From the NCBI GenBank assembly GCA_018398575.1, contig JAGTXZ010000002.1, positions 2,048,501 through 2,112,500 of the forward strand: 64,000 nucleotides of DNA, written 5' to 3'. Numbering within the stretch: the first letter of the stretch is position 1; every line of letters begins with the position of its first letter. The position numbers and the translations under genes were made by a program. This DNA comes from Ampelomyces quisqualis. Its lineage: Eukaryota; Ascomycota; Dothideomycetes; Pleosporales; Phaeosphaeriaceae. The notes beneath the pieces were generated by a model. It searched no databases, was not told where the DNA came from, and saw only the letters and a list, made by a program, of their open reading frames with translations. Positions 1 through 10,772 of the stretch are shown one piece after another.

Positions 1-2414
1 AGAAGAAAAACAGTAAGAACTGTTTTAGATATAATAGTCCTCTTTCTTCTATAGAGCGTTGCGTTGTTGCACATTAAGATAGACAGTAGCTAGCACTGTA
101 GCTTAATGTAGAATAGTAGAAATAGAAGGTAAAGGATTGTATAAATAGGGGTACTTAGATAGCTAAATAAACTGTAACCTATTTGTATCTAATTAAATCT
201 TAAATTGCCTTAACTATTAGAGGCTAAGTATATAATCCTAAGACCTAAGATTAAAGATAAGAAATAGATAGTTTAAAATCTTTTAGCTATTAATATTTAA
301 GTGTAGTTAAATATATTAAGTAACTAAAGAAGTAATCTAATCCTTAAAACTGCGTACCTAAACCTAGAAGAAAAGCTTCTAGATAGGTTGCTGTAAGGCT
401 TTAAAAACAAATAAAACAATTTATAAATTTTTAAATAAGAACTTTTAAGCACTAGTGTTAACAAGAGTGTTAAAGCGTAAACTAATACCCTAGTTATAGA
501 GAAGCGTAGGTATAAGGAAATAGAGACTACAAAACAAATAAGAAAGGTTAAGGTAGAATAGATTGTAATAGCTTAGGCCTAGAAAGAAGTGTCTTTCTAG
601 GCGCTTCTATTTCTTATACAATATACCTCTTAGTTAAGTTGCTCTTAAGTATCTTTAAACTTATCTACTTCTACAGCTTTAATCTAACGCATACAAGGTT
701 TTGTGTAGTTACTAAAGTAGTGTTCTAGCTTATTGCAATTGTAGTAACTACTAGAGGTCTTCTATTAGTCTAGCTTAGAAGTCTTTATAAAAAGGCGTAC
801 TATTATAGATTAATAGGCTAGCGCAGAATGTATTAGAGCGCTAGAGGTAGTAGTTTAATTTAGCTCTAAATTAGTTTACAAAGCCTACTTAATTAGCAAT
901 TTAGTAGCAGCTAGTAACATACTTAGGTTAAGATTGTTCTTCTACTCTATATTGTAGGTAGTAAGGTGTTTTACTATCTAATTAAATAAGTTCTTTTATT
1001 AGTGCCTAAATCCTAGGTTAGAGGCTTATAGTCCTAGCGTAATTTTTGTCTACAAGTAGTAAAACTACTCTAAAGGAGGTACTTGTCCCTTAACTACAGA
1101 ACTTAGAAACTTAGCTTTAAACAAGAAGAACGTTTTCTCTTTTATTATCTACAATTAATTAAATACTATATAGCTTTTAGCTATCTTGTTGCCTGTAATA
1201 AAGTAGAACTTAAGTAGCTTAATTATTCACTTAGCGTTCTAGAACTGCTTTTAATTAGTATCTAATAAATATTAAGGCTTAAGATAGCTCTTAGCTAATC
1301 TTGTAGTGTAGCTCTATACTAAGGCTATACGTTGTCTTTTAGTCTAATAGTAATCTAAGTTAATTTTAAGTTAATTCTAAATAAAGGCCTGCTATTAGTA
1401 AAAGGTAGAATCTTTTCTATTACTAAGATTGTTTATATTAGGCGTCTTTTCTAATTGTTAAAGTTAGTAAGAGCCTTTATAGTAATATAAGTACTTAGAT
1501 ATAGAGCTATTAGATAAACAGTAGAGTGTAAAGAAGTTCTAGAGGGTTTTAGTAGTAGGTAGAGGCTTATCTAGTCTTACTAACAGAGTTAGTTCTTTCT
1601 TAAGAGACTTAATTTCTACTAACACTTGTTTTAGTTCTTATTGTAATTAATTAACCTCTATTTGTGCAAAGGTTAGATTTAGTGCAGCTCTAGGCTAAGG
1701 AGGTCTATCTCTTAATTTCTTAGTGTCTGTCTTTTTTGCTTTAGCACTCTATTACTAGGTTGTTATAGTTAATATAGAGTTGTCTTAAGAGAAGGCTCCT
1801 AAGGTTAGTTCTTTAGGGAGAGTTATTAGCGTTGCCTCTAATACTCTTAGGTTATTAATAGTTTCTAAGTTTCTATTGTAGCGCCAAACGCAACTTTTAC
1901 TAAAGTAATCCTAACTATATATTAATAGGAAAATCTAAACCTAAAGGCTTTAGCTGTTAAGAGATCTAAGAGATCCTAACTGTGTTTAATAGATTTAAGG
2001 TTGCAAATAGATCTAATTTAGATAAAGTTCTAGACGTTTTAACGTAATCTTTTTAAAAGTAAACTGCATTATTATCTAAATGCTATTACTAGTAGGATAA
2101 AGTTTTCTTTGCAATGTAACAACGCAGGTAGGTACAGCTATTAGAATTAAATTAGATACGTATTAGAGGCATATAGAAGTGCGTGTTATATTAGAGATTC
2201 TAAATTAGCTATACACCTATAGGTCTTATATAGAAGGACAAGGAAAACTTGTCTCTTATCTAATGCAATAGGCTTATATTTATAGTTAAAGTAGTAACTA
2301 AGTTAGAGCTAATTTAAAGCGCTTTTAGTGCTGCCTTTACTATCTCTTGCATAATCTGTTACTAAGCCTTTATAGGGTATTAGATGTAATATGTGTTTGC
2401 ATGTGCCTGTTATA
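1..2414 (-). mobile_element. Gypsy family X, partial copy X0 (RIP-degraded)
   Basis: This is the gag-side end of a Ty3/gypsy retrotransposon on the minus strand; the rest lies left of the window. It is recognised by near-identity with the equivalent parts of copies X1 (about 48470-50878), X2 (22612-24635, reversed) and X3 (about 30220-32624). CpA/TpG are depleted, TpA is enriched and all frames are broken by TAA/TAG, as expected from RIP. The element ends with a 300-bp LTR at 2115-2414. No coding capacity remains. Confidence 0.85.
2115..2414 (-). repeat. LTR of gypsy family X (copy X0)
   Basis: The LTR begins TGTAACAACGCAGG and ends in a RIP-altered form of CTTGTTACA, giving TG...CA-type termini of about 300 bp. 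The same LTR recurs at 21080-21379, 24636-24934, 32326-32624 and 50579-50878, and in reverse at 22612-22910 and 44993-45291. Confidence 0.85.
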
Positions 2415-2671
2415 GTATAGCTCTTTTAGTATAGTAATTTACCTAACTTAAACGCTATTAAGCCTTACTAGTTTTAGATAAAGAGATCTATAACAAAGAA
2501 AGGAGCACTAAAGAGTAGACCTTAGGCTATCTAGGCATAGGAATAGTATTAGAATAAGCTGCCTTAAGAGAAGATATAGAGCTAGATTAAACAGATTCTA
2601 ATTTATATTTAAAAGATTATTAAGTTAGAGGAAGGTAATAAGTATAAAGAGAGTAAAAATATATGTAGAAC
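2415..2671. other. AT-rich RIP-mutated DNA, unidentified
   Basis: The stretch has the same TpA-rich, CpA-poor composition as the transposons and no ORF. I could not match it to another part of the window. It is probably the sequence into which gypsy X0 inserted, likely another dead repeat. Confidence 0.5.
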
Positions 2672-2926
2672 TAATTAAGATTACAATTAATATTACAATT
2701 AAGATTACAATTAATATTACAATTAAGATTACAATTAATATTACAATTAAGATTACAATTAAGATTAATATCTGTTACAATTAATATTACAATTAACACT
2801 ACAATTAGTATCACGATTAACACTACAATTAGTATTACAATTAACACTATAATTAGTACTCTGTATTACAATCAACACCACGATCAATACAGAGTACGGA
2901 GTATCACGATCAAGATCAAGATCGAC
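2672..2926. repeat. 12-bp minisatellite with a RIP gradient
   Basis: Tandem copies of a roughly 12-bp unit lie here. On the left they read mainly ATTAAGATTACA and ATTAATATTACA. Moving right they become ATTAACACTACA and then ATCAACACCACGATCA and ATCAAGATCAAG. The changes between ends are mostly C/T and G/A, so the repeat looks progressively less RIP-mutated toward the genes. Confidence 0.75.
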
Positions 2927-3008
2927 AGCTATTGGGCCGATAGACCCCTGTATCTGCTCTGTGCGTTAACTGGAGAGGAGAACAGACTTTTGAAATGCTC
3001 CTCCGTAG

Positions 3009-3214
3009 ATTGCGACGCGTTAGCGAATAGAGAAGGACAACCAAATTGTTAACACGCCAAGATGTAATATGCGGTATTATTAAAAGTTACTAGTAGAGAA
3101 GCTAGTTATATTTTGTTAGCGTAGCCACCTAAATTGCAACGCGTTAGCAAATAGAGTAGGACAACTAAACTGTTAACACGCCAAGATGTGATGCGCGGTA
3201 TTATTCAAAGTTAC
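3009..3214. repeat. Two 82-bp direct repeats
   Basis: Units at 3009-3090 and 3133-3214 align along their whole length with scattered C/T and G/A differences. Both contain AACACGCCAAGATGT. They sit in the transition between AT-rich and genic DNA. Their origin is unknown; an old tandem duplication or a small transposon end is possible. Confidence 0.7.
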
Positions 3215-3256
3215 CAGCTTAGAACGATAACATTCAATATTACATCTTGGCGTGTT
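3051..3256. repeat. 206-bp segment bounded by a perfect 20-bp inverted repeat
   Basis: The 20 bases at 3051-3070 are the exact reverse complement of 3237-3256 (core CATCTTGGCGTGTT). The segment includes parts of the two 82-bp direct repeats. The structure resembles a miniature inverted-repeat element, but I saw no convincing target duplication. The right arm lies about 130 bp beyond the stop codon of the secreted-protein gene. Confidence 0.6.
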
Positions 3257-3390
3257 GACGGTTGAGTCGCCCCCCCACCACTCTTCACCGGCACGTCACT
3301 TGTTTCTCCCACGTCTTCAAAATCCGTCTTCGTTGGGCCAGGACAGGAAAGCGATGGATTATTATCACACAAACATCTACATCCAAGCCA

Positions 3391-5535
3391 CTACCACCCG
3401 CGCCTCATCTGCGTCGCCTGAGCCAACCTCTTCCCCAGGTTGACCGTGACGCGACTCTGCAGCGAAACCGTCTGAACGTTGAACGGCAATCCGCTCGATC
3501 CTGTCTTGCCAGGTGGCGCTGGAGGCGCTGGCCCGGCCGTCATCTCCCCACCTGTGTTGCCCTGGACTTGCGACTGCACCGGCACACGGGGAGCTTCCGT
3601 GCTAGAGGCAGCTGAGCTTGCGCCGGCTTCGCCGCCTGCTGCTGATGTCGTGACAGCTTCACCTGTAGCTGCCGACGACGTCGAGCCACCGCTGGATGAT
3701 TGCCCTGGTTGTGCGCCTTCTGACGCTGTCGCCGCAGAGACGCCAGCCACTGCGCCCGAAGATGCCTGTGTCTGCAATGTGCTGGCTGACGGTCCCATGG
3801 AACCGAGTTGGAACGCTGGAGCTGCAGGAGCTTCCTTTGGGAACGATCCCGCTGGGCACATGCATTGACAGTTGCAGCCACCGTTCCGAGCCGCTTCGTC
3901 TGCAGATGTAGTGTTTCCTGCTGCTGCTGCTGCACCAGCGACGACGGTTACTGCCGCCCCAGCCGGTGACGGCTTGGAGCCAGCTTCAACGGTGATGGCA
4001 GGCTTCATCGCTGCCGACGTGGCCGCTCCTGTCGCTCCAGATCCTGCGTTCACAGTCACAGCTGCCAAGGCTGATTTCTGCTCCATGATAGCACCTGTCG
4101 CATTTGAAGACGGTCCGTTCCCTCCAGACCCTGCGTTCACAGTCACAGCTGCCAAGGCCGATTTCTGCTCCATGATAGCACCTGTCGAGGCATTTGAAGA
4201 CAGTCCGTTCCCTCCAGACCCAGCGTTCACAGTCACAGCAGCTGCCAAGGCCGATTTCTGCTCCATGATGGCACTTGTGGAGGCGTTTGGATACGGTCCA
4301 TTTCCTCCAGACCCAGCGTTCACAGTCACAGCAGCTGCCAAAGGCATCTTCGCTTCTGTGGCGCCTGATCCTGCCTTTGCAGCTAACGTACTGTTACCTC
4401 CTGTTGTACTGTTACCTCCTGTTGATCCTTCGGCTGCGACAGTGACAGCCGCAGGTGGAGCAATACGGGAGCCTGCGGCGGCCTTCCCGACCGACTTCTA
4501 CGAAATGTTTTAGCACGCAGCACATTAGTATGAGCTTTATATACATACCGTTGCGCTCAATGTCTGACCAAGACTTTGTGTCATCTGAGCCCCGGGCGTG
4601 GACTTGACGGCTTCTGCAGCAGCAGTCGTATTCATCGCTCCCATCAAAGACTCGGCCGGCGGAACTGGTGGTGCTAACGGCTCTCCTTTGGCGGGCATCT
4701 GGGCTTGGGGCGGTGTTGGTCGTGCTTCCGCAGGAATGCTCTCCATTGGCGTTGCGGCGGGCATTGCGGCGGCCTGGGTTTGTCCTACTTCCTTTACTAT
4801 TTCTGTCTGGATCTCCTGCCCATTGGCCTCTGTGATAGTCGTTTGCAGAACCTCAATCAACAGACCGTTGCCGCCTCCACCTTGTGCGTTTCCCTTGCCT
4901 CCCGTCTTGGGTGTTTGCTTTTCTGTGACTTGGCCCTGCTCTGGGGTTGTGCTCGGGTTCTTCTCACCAGCCGGGCTTTGCGCACCAGCCGGGCTTTGCA
5001 CACCAGCCGGGCTTTGCACACCAGCCGGGCTTTGCACACCAGCCGGGCTTTGCACACCAGCCGGACTTTGCACACCAGCCGGACTTTGCACACCAGCCGG
5101 ACTTTGCACACCAGCCGGGCTTTGCATACCAGGGCTTTGCGCGCCTAGTCCATCCATCATCTGATCGAGGCTGGGCGATCCTCCTCCAGCAATCTGGTTT
5201 GACATGTCTCCACCGACGCTGCCTGAGTTTGCATTCTGCGTCGCCTTGTCGCCTCCTTGGTCTTGTGAGATGCTGTCCATCATTGCGCCCACGTCCAGTT
5301 CACTATTAGGGGCCCTATCGGCTATCGCATTATTCTGTATTCCCTTGATGCCAGACACCTGGTGTTCCACTCTCTTTCCTATGACCAGCGGCGCATTCTG
5401 GGAATTTGGTAGATCCAGTCCTGCTTCGGCGGCTCCCTATATCTCCATTAGTTCAGCGACAACAAGGTAGTAATAACATGCACTTACTGCTCCGAGCAGC
5501 AGAAGTATCGCCCATGATGATTGTATCCTGCGCAT
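3391..5535 (-). CDS. Secreted repeat-rich protein, unknown function
   Basis: Three exons: 5535-5488, 5436-4549 and 4497-3391, with two 51-bp introns (5487-5437, 4548-4498) that have GTAAGT/GTATGT donors, CTAAT branch sites and TAG acceptors. Both are phase 0, giving 680 residues. Residues 1-21 form a signal peptide (MRRIQSSWAILLLLGAGAAEA). A Lys-Arg site at 37-38 resembles a Kex2 site, and another lies 12 residues before the C-terminus. Exon 2 has nine 18-bp repeats encoding QSPAGV-type hexapeptides (about 4965-5126). Exon 3 has about four units of 26-29 residues with core TVNAGSGGNGPSSNA and AIMEQKSALA (about 4020-4350). There is a CNCQCMCP cluster. The protein is rich in Ala, Gly, Ser, Pro and Thr with no recognised domain. 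It is the first gene beside the AT-rich block, as effector genes often are in related fungi, but a wall or adhesin-like role is equally possible. Confidence 0.75.
4965..5126 (-). repeat. Nine 18-bp tandem repeats inside the secreted-protein gene
   Basis: Nine near-identical 18-bp units encode the hexapeptide Gln-Ser-Pro-Ala-Gly-Val, the last one varying to Ala. Differences between units are silent C/T changes in the Ser codon. A shorter degenerate unit (QSPGM) follows. Such arrays commonly change copy number between strains. Confidence 0.9.
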
Positions 5536-6475
5536 AGTGCGATGTTTCAATGAATCAGAGCTTTCGAGAATTACAAGTTTGTTGTAGATTAGTTAGTTTT
5601 CAACGCGAGCAGCGCAGCTGCTGTAGAATCAGAGACAATGTCGCAGACACGCAAACCCTCTCAGATCTGCACAGCAGCGAGGAGGATGTTGAAGAAATCA
5701 GCGTAAGCGTGGATCGAAACGAGCGTATAGTGCCGAACGAAGAGTCCCCCTCTCTCTGTGAATCATGCTACATAACTGGGTCCGACAACGACCCTGCGCA
5801 CCTCTGTTTCTAAGATGGCGCAAGGGTTTCGAGCTTGGTCGTTCACGCGGCTACCCGCACGGCGCCCATGTCTCATGGGCCGGCTCGAAGACCTATTATG
5901 AGAGGATGAAGCTTCCGGCAGAGGACTTTGTCGGGTGTGCACGGCCAAGCAGGCTCGATACACAGCAAAGCGCACGCACATAATGATCGACAAGATCGCA
6001 GAAGCTCCAATCGAGAGCTGTCAAGCTTCACAATGGTCTGGCCAGGCGCTGGGAAGCGAGGTCTGAGACGCAACGTGCACGAGGAAACGTGCCTCATACC
6101 GGGCGTGTTTCATGGTGTGCCTGGAGGAAAACTGCATCGTCCCACATTAGTATCGGAAGTTTGCACACTCAATCTTTGCGATGAATCATGATTGCCGGTA
6201 AGAGGATTGCGCATTGCGGGCGCCAGGACGACGCAGATGGAAGCAGTGCTGGTGTTGCACAACACGAAGATCATGGGCTAAAGTCGTCAAGCATTGGGAT
6301 CGCTTGGCACAATGATGAGGTCATTCATCGGAGTCGGTCACATTCATATCAATGAGCAGTACCACTACTCCGTATGCTCGGCGTGTAGCGGATGCGACAC
6401 CAAGAATATACATCTGCTGCTTGTGCCACTGAAAGGTGATGAAAAACACCTAGCAACTAATACACCGTCGATACC
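5536..6475. promoter_or_regulatory. Divergent intergenic region, 940 bp
   Basis: This lies between the start codons of the secreted-protein gene (-) and the DUF1295 gene (+) and should hold both promoters. Short ORFs occur on both strands, but none has recognisable domains, splice structure or a clear start. I found no gene in it. Confidence 0.5.
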
Positions 6476-7541
6476 ATGGCGGCCGTACACATACTAGACA
6501 ACTACTACCTCGCCATCACCTTTCTCATCACCGTCGGCTACCAACTCTTCTTCTTCGCGATCGCATTCAGCCTCAAGTTCGACAAACTCACCGATTTCGC
6601 CGGCGGCACTAATTTCGTACTGCTTGCCATTCTCACGCTTGCATGCAGCGCGAATAGAGACCAAGCACGCAATGTCGTCGCTTCGGTGTTCATCATGGCG
6701 TGGGCCGCGCGCCTGAGCGGCTTCCTGTTATTCCGAATCATCCAGACCGGGAAAGATGACAGATTCGACGACAAAAGGGACAAATTCTGGTCGTTTCTGG
6801 GGTTTTGGGTTTTCCAAATGTTCTGGGTGTGGATTTGCTCGCTACCTGTTACGCTACTCAACTCGCCAAATGTGACGCAGTTCGCGCAGCCTGAGTTCGG
6901 AACAGGATGCGACATCACAGGTATCATCCTGTTTGCCATCGGCTTTATCTTGGAGGCGGTGTCGGATGTTCAAAAATATCGATTCCGAACCGCCCACGGC
7001 AGCGATGGAGCCGTTTGCGACGTGGGTTTCTTTGCCTGGACGAGGCATCCAAATTACTTTGGAGAGATAATGGTTCAATTCGGTAAGACATCGAATCGGA
7101 GGCATACTCCTCCCGGGCTCCAGGCTGATGAAATCAGGTATCTTCACAATTGCGGTAGCACCGGCAGCCAACAAGTACGTGGCCGGCGGTGCCTATGCTG
7201 CACTATATGCATCGATTCTGGGACCCTTCTTCCTGACATCTCTTCTTATGTTTCTATCCGGTCTGCCACTACAGGAGCGTCCAGGTGCAAAGAAGAGGTA
7301 CGAGAAGGGAAGCAACTGGCCGGCTTACGAACGATACCTGCACCGCACGAGCATTCTTATCCCATTCCCACCTCAGATCTACGAGAAGCTGCCAGTGTTT
7401 CTCAAAAGAACAATTTTCCTTGAATTTCCCATGTACGTCTTTGATCCGGCGAAGCATGCGGACCAGAGCAAAGTTCAAGCAAGGTTGGCTGAAGAAGGAG
7501 AAGCGGCTAGGCCGAGCGATGAGCAGGGTTTGAGATCTTGA
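6476..7541 (+). CDS. DUF1295 / steroid 5-alpha-reductase-like membrane protein
   Basis: Exons 6476-7082 and 7138-7541 are separated by a 55-bp intron (GTAAGA...CTGAT...CAG). The join makes Gly in the frame MVQFG-IFTIAV and gives 336 residues. The start lies in the good context ataccATGGCG. The protein is multi-pass: hydrophobic stretches near residues 9-30, 43-60, 72-90, 107-127 and 145-163, and more in exon 2. The signature WTRHPNYFGE (188-197) is typical of the DUF1295/5-alpha-reductase/isoprenylcysteine methyltransferase superfamily, where this region binds a cofactor. The length fits DUF1295 proteins (about 300-350). The substrate cannot be told from sequence; lipid or sterol metabolism in an internal membrane is the usual expectation. 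Confidence 0.88.
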
Positions 7542-8090
7542 AATCCTTATCTATGGCTACCCTGCAATATTTCAGCACTTTCGCCTATCTGGCATTATCT
7601 TTTTGAGGTTTGATTAGATCTGAGGATGCTCACGAGGAAGACGAGACACCACGATGCTGCGTCATGGCCTGCCCATGCGCTGTCGTGTCGATGCTGCAAT
7701 TCTCAAAAAAAACCCGTCGCGTTAATGAAAGCCGGCAGCTTCACCTAGTTTTTAATGTTGGGCAATACTTTATGCATTGTTGTTCACAATTCACATGCAT
7801 AGGTTTCGGAGATAAGGAATCGGACAAGGCCGATGTGACGTAGCGGGGCACCTGAATCCTGTGTTTGTGTACTCCGTACTCGCAGTCTCACCTCAGCCTC
7901 AGGCTCATTTCTTCCTTCTTCTCTGTTATTTTCTCACTGTGATCATTATCATCCTACTGGTAGACACATCCGCGCTCCTGGAGGGTGCATTACAGTACTT
8001 GTTTGACGAGGTTGATTTCCAAACAACAATTGCGCCAAGACGATACATGAGTCTGACCTTTATCATTCCACGATAAGGGGCGCATGAAAC
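7542..8090. promoter_or_regulatory. Intergenic region, 549 bp
   Basis: The 3' flank of the DUF1295 gene and the promoter side of the phosphate carrier. A pyrimidine-rich tract (CTTCCTTCTTCTCTG near 7911-7926) lies upstream of the carrier start. No gene or recognised motif was found. Confidence 0.4.
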
Positions 8091-9292
8091 ATGTTTCCGA
8101 CATTCTCAACGTTGAGCCAGGCATTTGCTGGATGCTCGCCATTGCCGCAGCGGCTTCCCGACACTCCATCTAAACCCAATGAGTGGACTGCTCAACAAGA
8201 CCGCTATCCGGTATGGAGTGTCACCGACGATGCAAAGAAGAAGGCAGAGGCCCTGAGCAGCACTGCCGCTGCCGAGATCCAAAAGGCTAGCCTCAAAGCC
8301 CAGGACAAAACTGGTCACATTGAGCTGTATTCGCCAAAGTACTATGCCGCCTGCACGTTTGGAGGTGTCATGGCATGCGGCCTCACGCACACAGCAGTAA
8401 CCCCTATGGATCTGGTAAAATGTCGTCGCCAGGTCGATTCAAAGATGTACAGAGGTAACTTTGAGGCATGGGGCAAGATTGGTCGCGCCGAAGGTTTCCG
8501 CGGCATCATGACTGGTTGGGGCCCTACATTCTGGGGCTACTCGGTGCAAGGTGGCTTGAAGTACGGTGGCTACGAGTTTTTCAAAAAATTCTACGGGGAC
8601 CTTGTGGGTGAGGAGAACTTCCACAAGTACAAGACGCTCATATACCTTGCCGGATCTGCTTCTGCAGAATTCATTGCTGATGTTGGTCTTTGTCCATTTG
8701 AGGCTGTGAAGGTCAGGATGCAAACCACCATCCCGCCGTTTGCTAGTGGCACACTCCATGGTATGTCTACTATCACCGGAAAGGAAGGCTTCGGCGGCTT
8801 GTACAAGGGCCTCTACCCGCTTTGGGGCCGCCAGATTCCATACACGATGATGAAGTTCGCCTCGTTTGAGACTATTGTGGAGATGATATACAACTACCTG
8901 CCTGGATCCAAGAGCGACTACGGTAAAGGAGCGCAGACAGCTGTATCTTTCACGGGAGGTTACGCCGCTGGTATTCTTTGCGCGATCGTCAGCCATCCCG
9001 CTGACGTGATGGTTTCCAAACTCAACGCTACTCGCAAACCTGGTGAGGCCTTTGGAGCTGCAACTGGTCGCATCTACAAGGACATTGGCTTCGGCGGACT
9101 GTGGAACGGGTTGCCTGTTCGTATTGTCATGATTGGTACCCTGACAGGTCTTCAATGGATGAGTAGGTTTTCCCACATAGGTCCCGTCAGTCGACCTACT
9201 AACAAGCTCCTTCAGTCTACGATTCTTTCAAGGTATTCATTGGACTTCCGACTACTGGCGGTGCACCCCCTCCAGAGGAAGCCAAGAAATAG
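8091..9292 (+). CDS. Mitochondrial phosphate carrier (SLC25A3/Mir1/Pic2 family)
   Basis: Exons 8091-9162 and 9216-9292; the 53-bp intron (GTAGGT...CTAAC...CAG) splits an Ile codon and the join restores QWMIYDSFKVFIGLPTTG, typical of this family's C-terminus. The product has 382 residues. It imports inorganic phosphate across the inner mitochondrial membrane for ATP synthesis; Pic2-type paralogues have also been linked to copper import. The three carrier repeats are visible through PMDLVKCRRQ, PFEAVKVRMQ and PADVMVSKLN. An N-terminal extension of about 80 residues precedes the first repeat. Reading through the intron would give an unrelated tail, so the splice is required. Assignment to Mir1 rather than Pic2 needs a phylogeny. 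Confidence 0.95.
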
Positions 9293-9939
9293 AAGCTCGG
9301 TTGAGTCGATGCTTACGGCTGGGTCGTCGTCGTCGTGTAGATTTAGCTCATGTTGGTGGTCCATACTAAGGGTGCACTCATCTCGCGACAACTTGACTAT
9401 GTTTGCACCACCGTTCTTCATACTGCACGGTGCGATTGTGGCTACGATCAGGATTTCGTTGGTTTTATGACTTCCAATCGCACCACCGCGTGACTGCTGG
9501 GCAGTGAGATGCAGGATGCTTAGTCAAGGAGACGGGCGAATCAGCAGGCCCGGCCCACGTCCTATCGTGGAACACATGACTATTATCACATCATGGTTCG
9601 CATAAAACTAACCTGCTGGACCTACCACAATCTCGCAATCGTTCTTGGCTCCTTTCCTGTTGGACAAGTAGCAGCCATGCGCGTGCGAATGACCGGTCTT
9701 GACTCGAACCACGGCTCCATCCCGCGCCGGCAATGAATTTGACAGACTCGAGATGCGGTTGCGTCATATACATACAAAGCGCGCAATGGCCTGTTGTCTT
9801 GCAAAGAGCAAATAGAAGCACCCGGTGTCGCGAGTGACCTGCCACCCTTCAAGTCTGGACGCATTTGACCCCAGCCTTGACGAACATAAGATACACACTT
9901 TGCTTTTGTGACAACTTTTGAACATCTTGACGAATCAGC
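9293..9939. other. Intergenic region, 647 bp
   Basis: The 3' flank of the phosphate carrier and upstream region of the DUF3602 gene. Minus-strand ORFs at 9591-9960 show no domain and no spliced continuation. I see no gene here. Confidence 0.4.
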
Positions 9940-10464
9940 ATGTCCACCCAGCCTATCCACTCAACTGGCCGTGGAGGTGAGTTTGCGCGCCACACTTGGC
10001 GCAGCGACATGTACTGAGCACACTCAGGCGCTGGCAACATTGGCCTAGACGGCAATGTCTACACCGACGGAGGCATCGTCCGCGAAGGCGTGCAGGGCGA
10101 GTCTGTTGATGGCGAGTACTCGACAGGCCGTGGAGGAGCTGGCAACATGGGAAAGTCGCCTCGCCTGGACGCGCAGACGGAGCGGCGCTCAGTCGACTTG
10201 GTCCCTGAGATCAATGCTCGCGAGGGCCAGGAAGAGTTCCACACCGGCGTAAGTCTGACAACGCGCACAACACAGAGCGCGACGCTGACAATACTGCAGC
10301 GCGGTGGAGCCGGCAACGTCTACAAGGAGAAGCACGGCGGCCACAGCCAGTCGCCAGAACGCAAGGGCATCGCCGATAAAGTAAAGCACGCACTTCATCT
10401 TGACAAGGAGAAGAAGCATGACCCCTCTCCTCTTGCGAAGGGGGAGAGCGCGACCAAGAACTAA
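9940..10464 (+). CDS. DUF3602 protein with GRGGAGN repeats (Par32-like)
   Basis: Three exons: 9940-9976, 10028-10248 and 10300-10464, with two 51-bp introns (GTGAGT/GTAAGT donors, CAG acceptors). The first intron is phase 1 and rebuilds RGGAGN; the second is phase 0. The product has 140 residues, is hydrophilic and probably largely disordered. The motif GRGGAGN occurs three times (near residues 11, 47 and 87), the hallmark of DUF3602. Yeast Par32/Amu1, with the same repeats, is phosphorylated downstream of TORC1 and inhibits the ammonium transporters Mep1 and Mep3; that role is knowledge of the family, not shown here. The C-terminus is Lys/His-rich. Each repeat after the first is encoded close to an exon junction. 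Confidence 0.9.
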
Positions 10465-10772
10465 ATATGATACCCTGTTCTCGGACAGCGACGGAAGAAA
10501 GTAATGGCAGCACGCGATAGACCTTGATGATACCTCTGGCTGCAGCCTCGGCGCGCGACAGCCCTTAGTTGATGAATGTAGATCAGAGTAAACCAAGAAC
10601 CTTCTGCGAGACACGGTGGCCCTCATTGTCGTGAGGTTTGCTTGTGCCTGACTAGGAGTAGATGATGGCGGGGCACCCGAGCCCAGGCGCCCGCGGGGTG
10701 AAGCTCGACCTCTATTACTCGGTGCCCATTTCTCCCTTCACCTTTACAACTACCACACATCCAAACCTCACA
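10465..10772. promoter_or_regulatory. Intergenic region, 308 bp
   Basis: The spacer between two same-strand genes. A pyrimidine-rich stretch (TCTCCCTTCACCTTTACAAC, about 10731-10750) just upstream of the downstream ATG resembles a fungal core promoter or 5' leader. Nothing else was recognised. Confidence 0.4.

Noticed and set aside
2672..2926. CRISPR-like or telomeric array
   Set aside because: The roughly 12-bp units are contiguous without spacers and do not match TTAGGG; this is a minisatellite in a eukaryotic genome.
3262..4513. Plus-strand ORFs opposite the secreted-protein gene
   Set aside because: They are antisense shadows of a repetitive GC-rich exon; the minus strand has signal peptide, splice sites and frame continuity.
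4598..5309. Plus-strand repeat ORFs (for example HQPGFA units)
   Set aside because: They are the reverse reading of the nine 18-bp repeats and lack start context or splice continuity.
5550..6191. Several ORFs of 70-90 residues between the first two genes
   Set aside because: They overlap on both strands, lack domains and splice signals, and fit random ORFs in a divergent promoter region.
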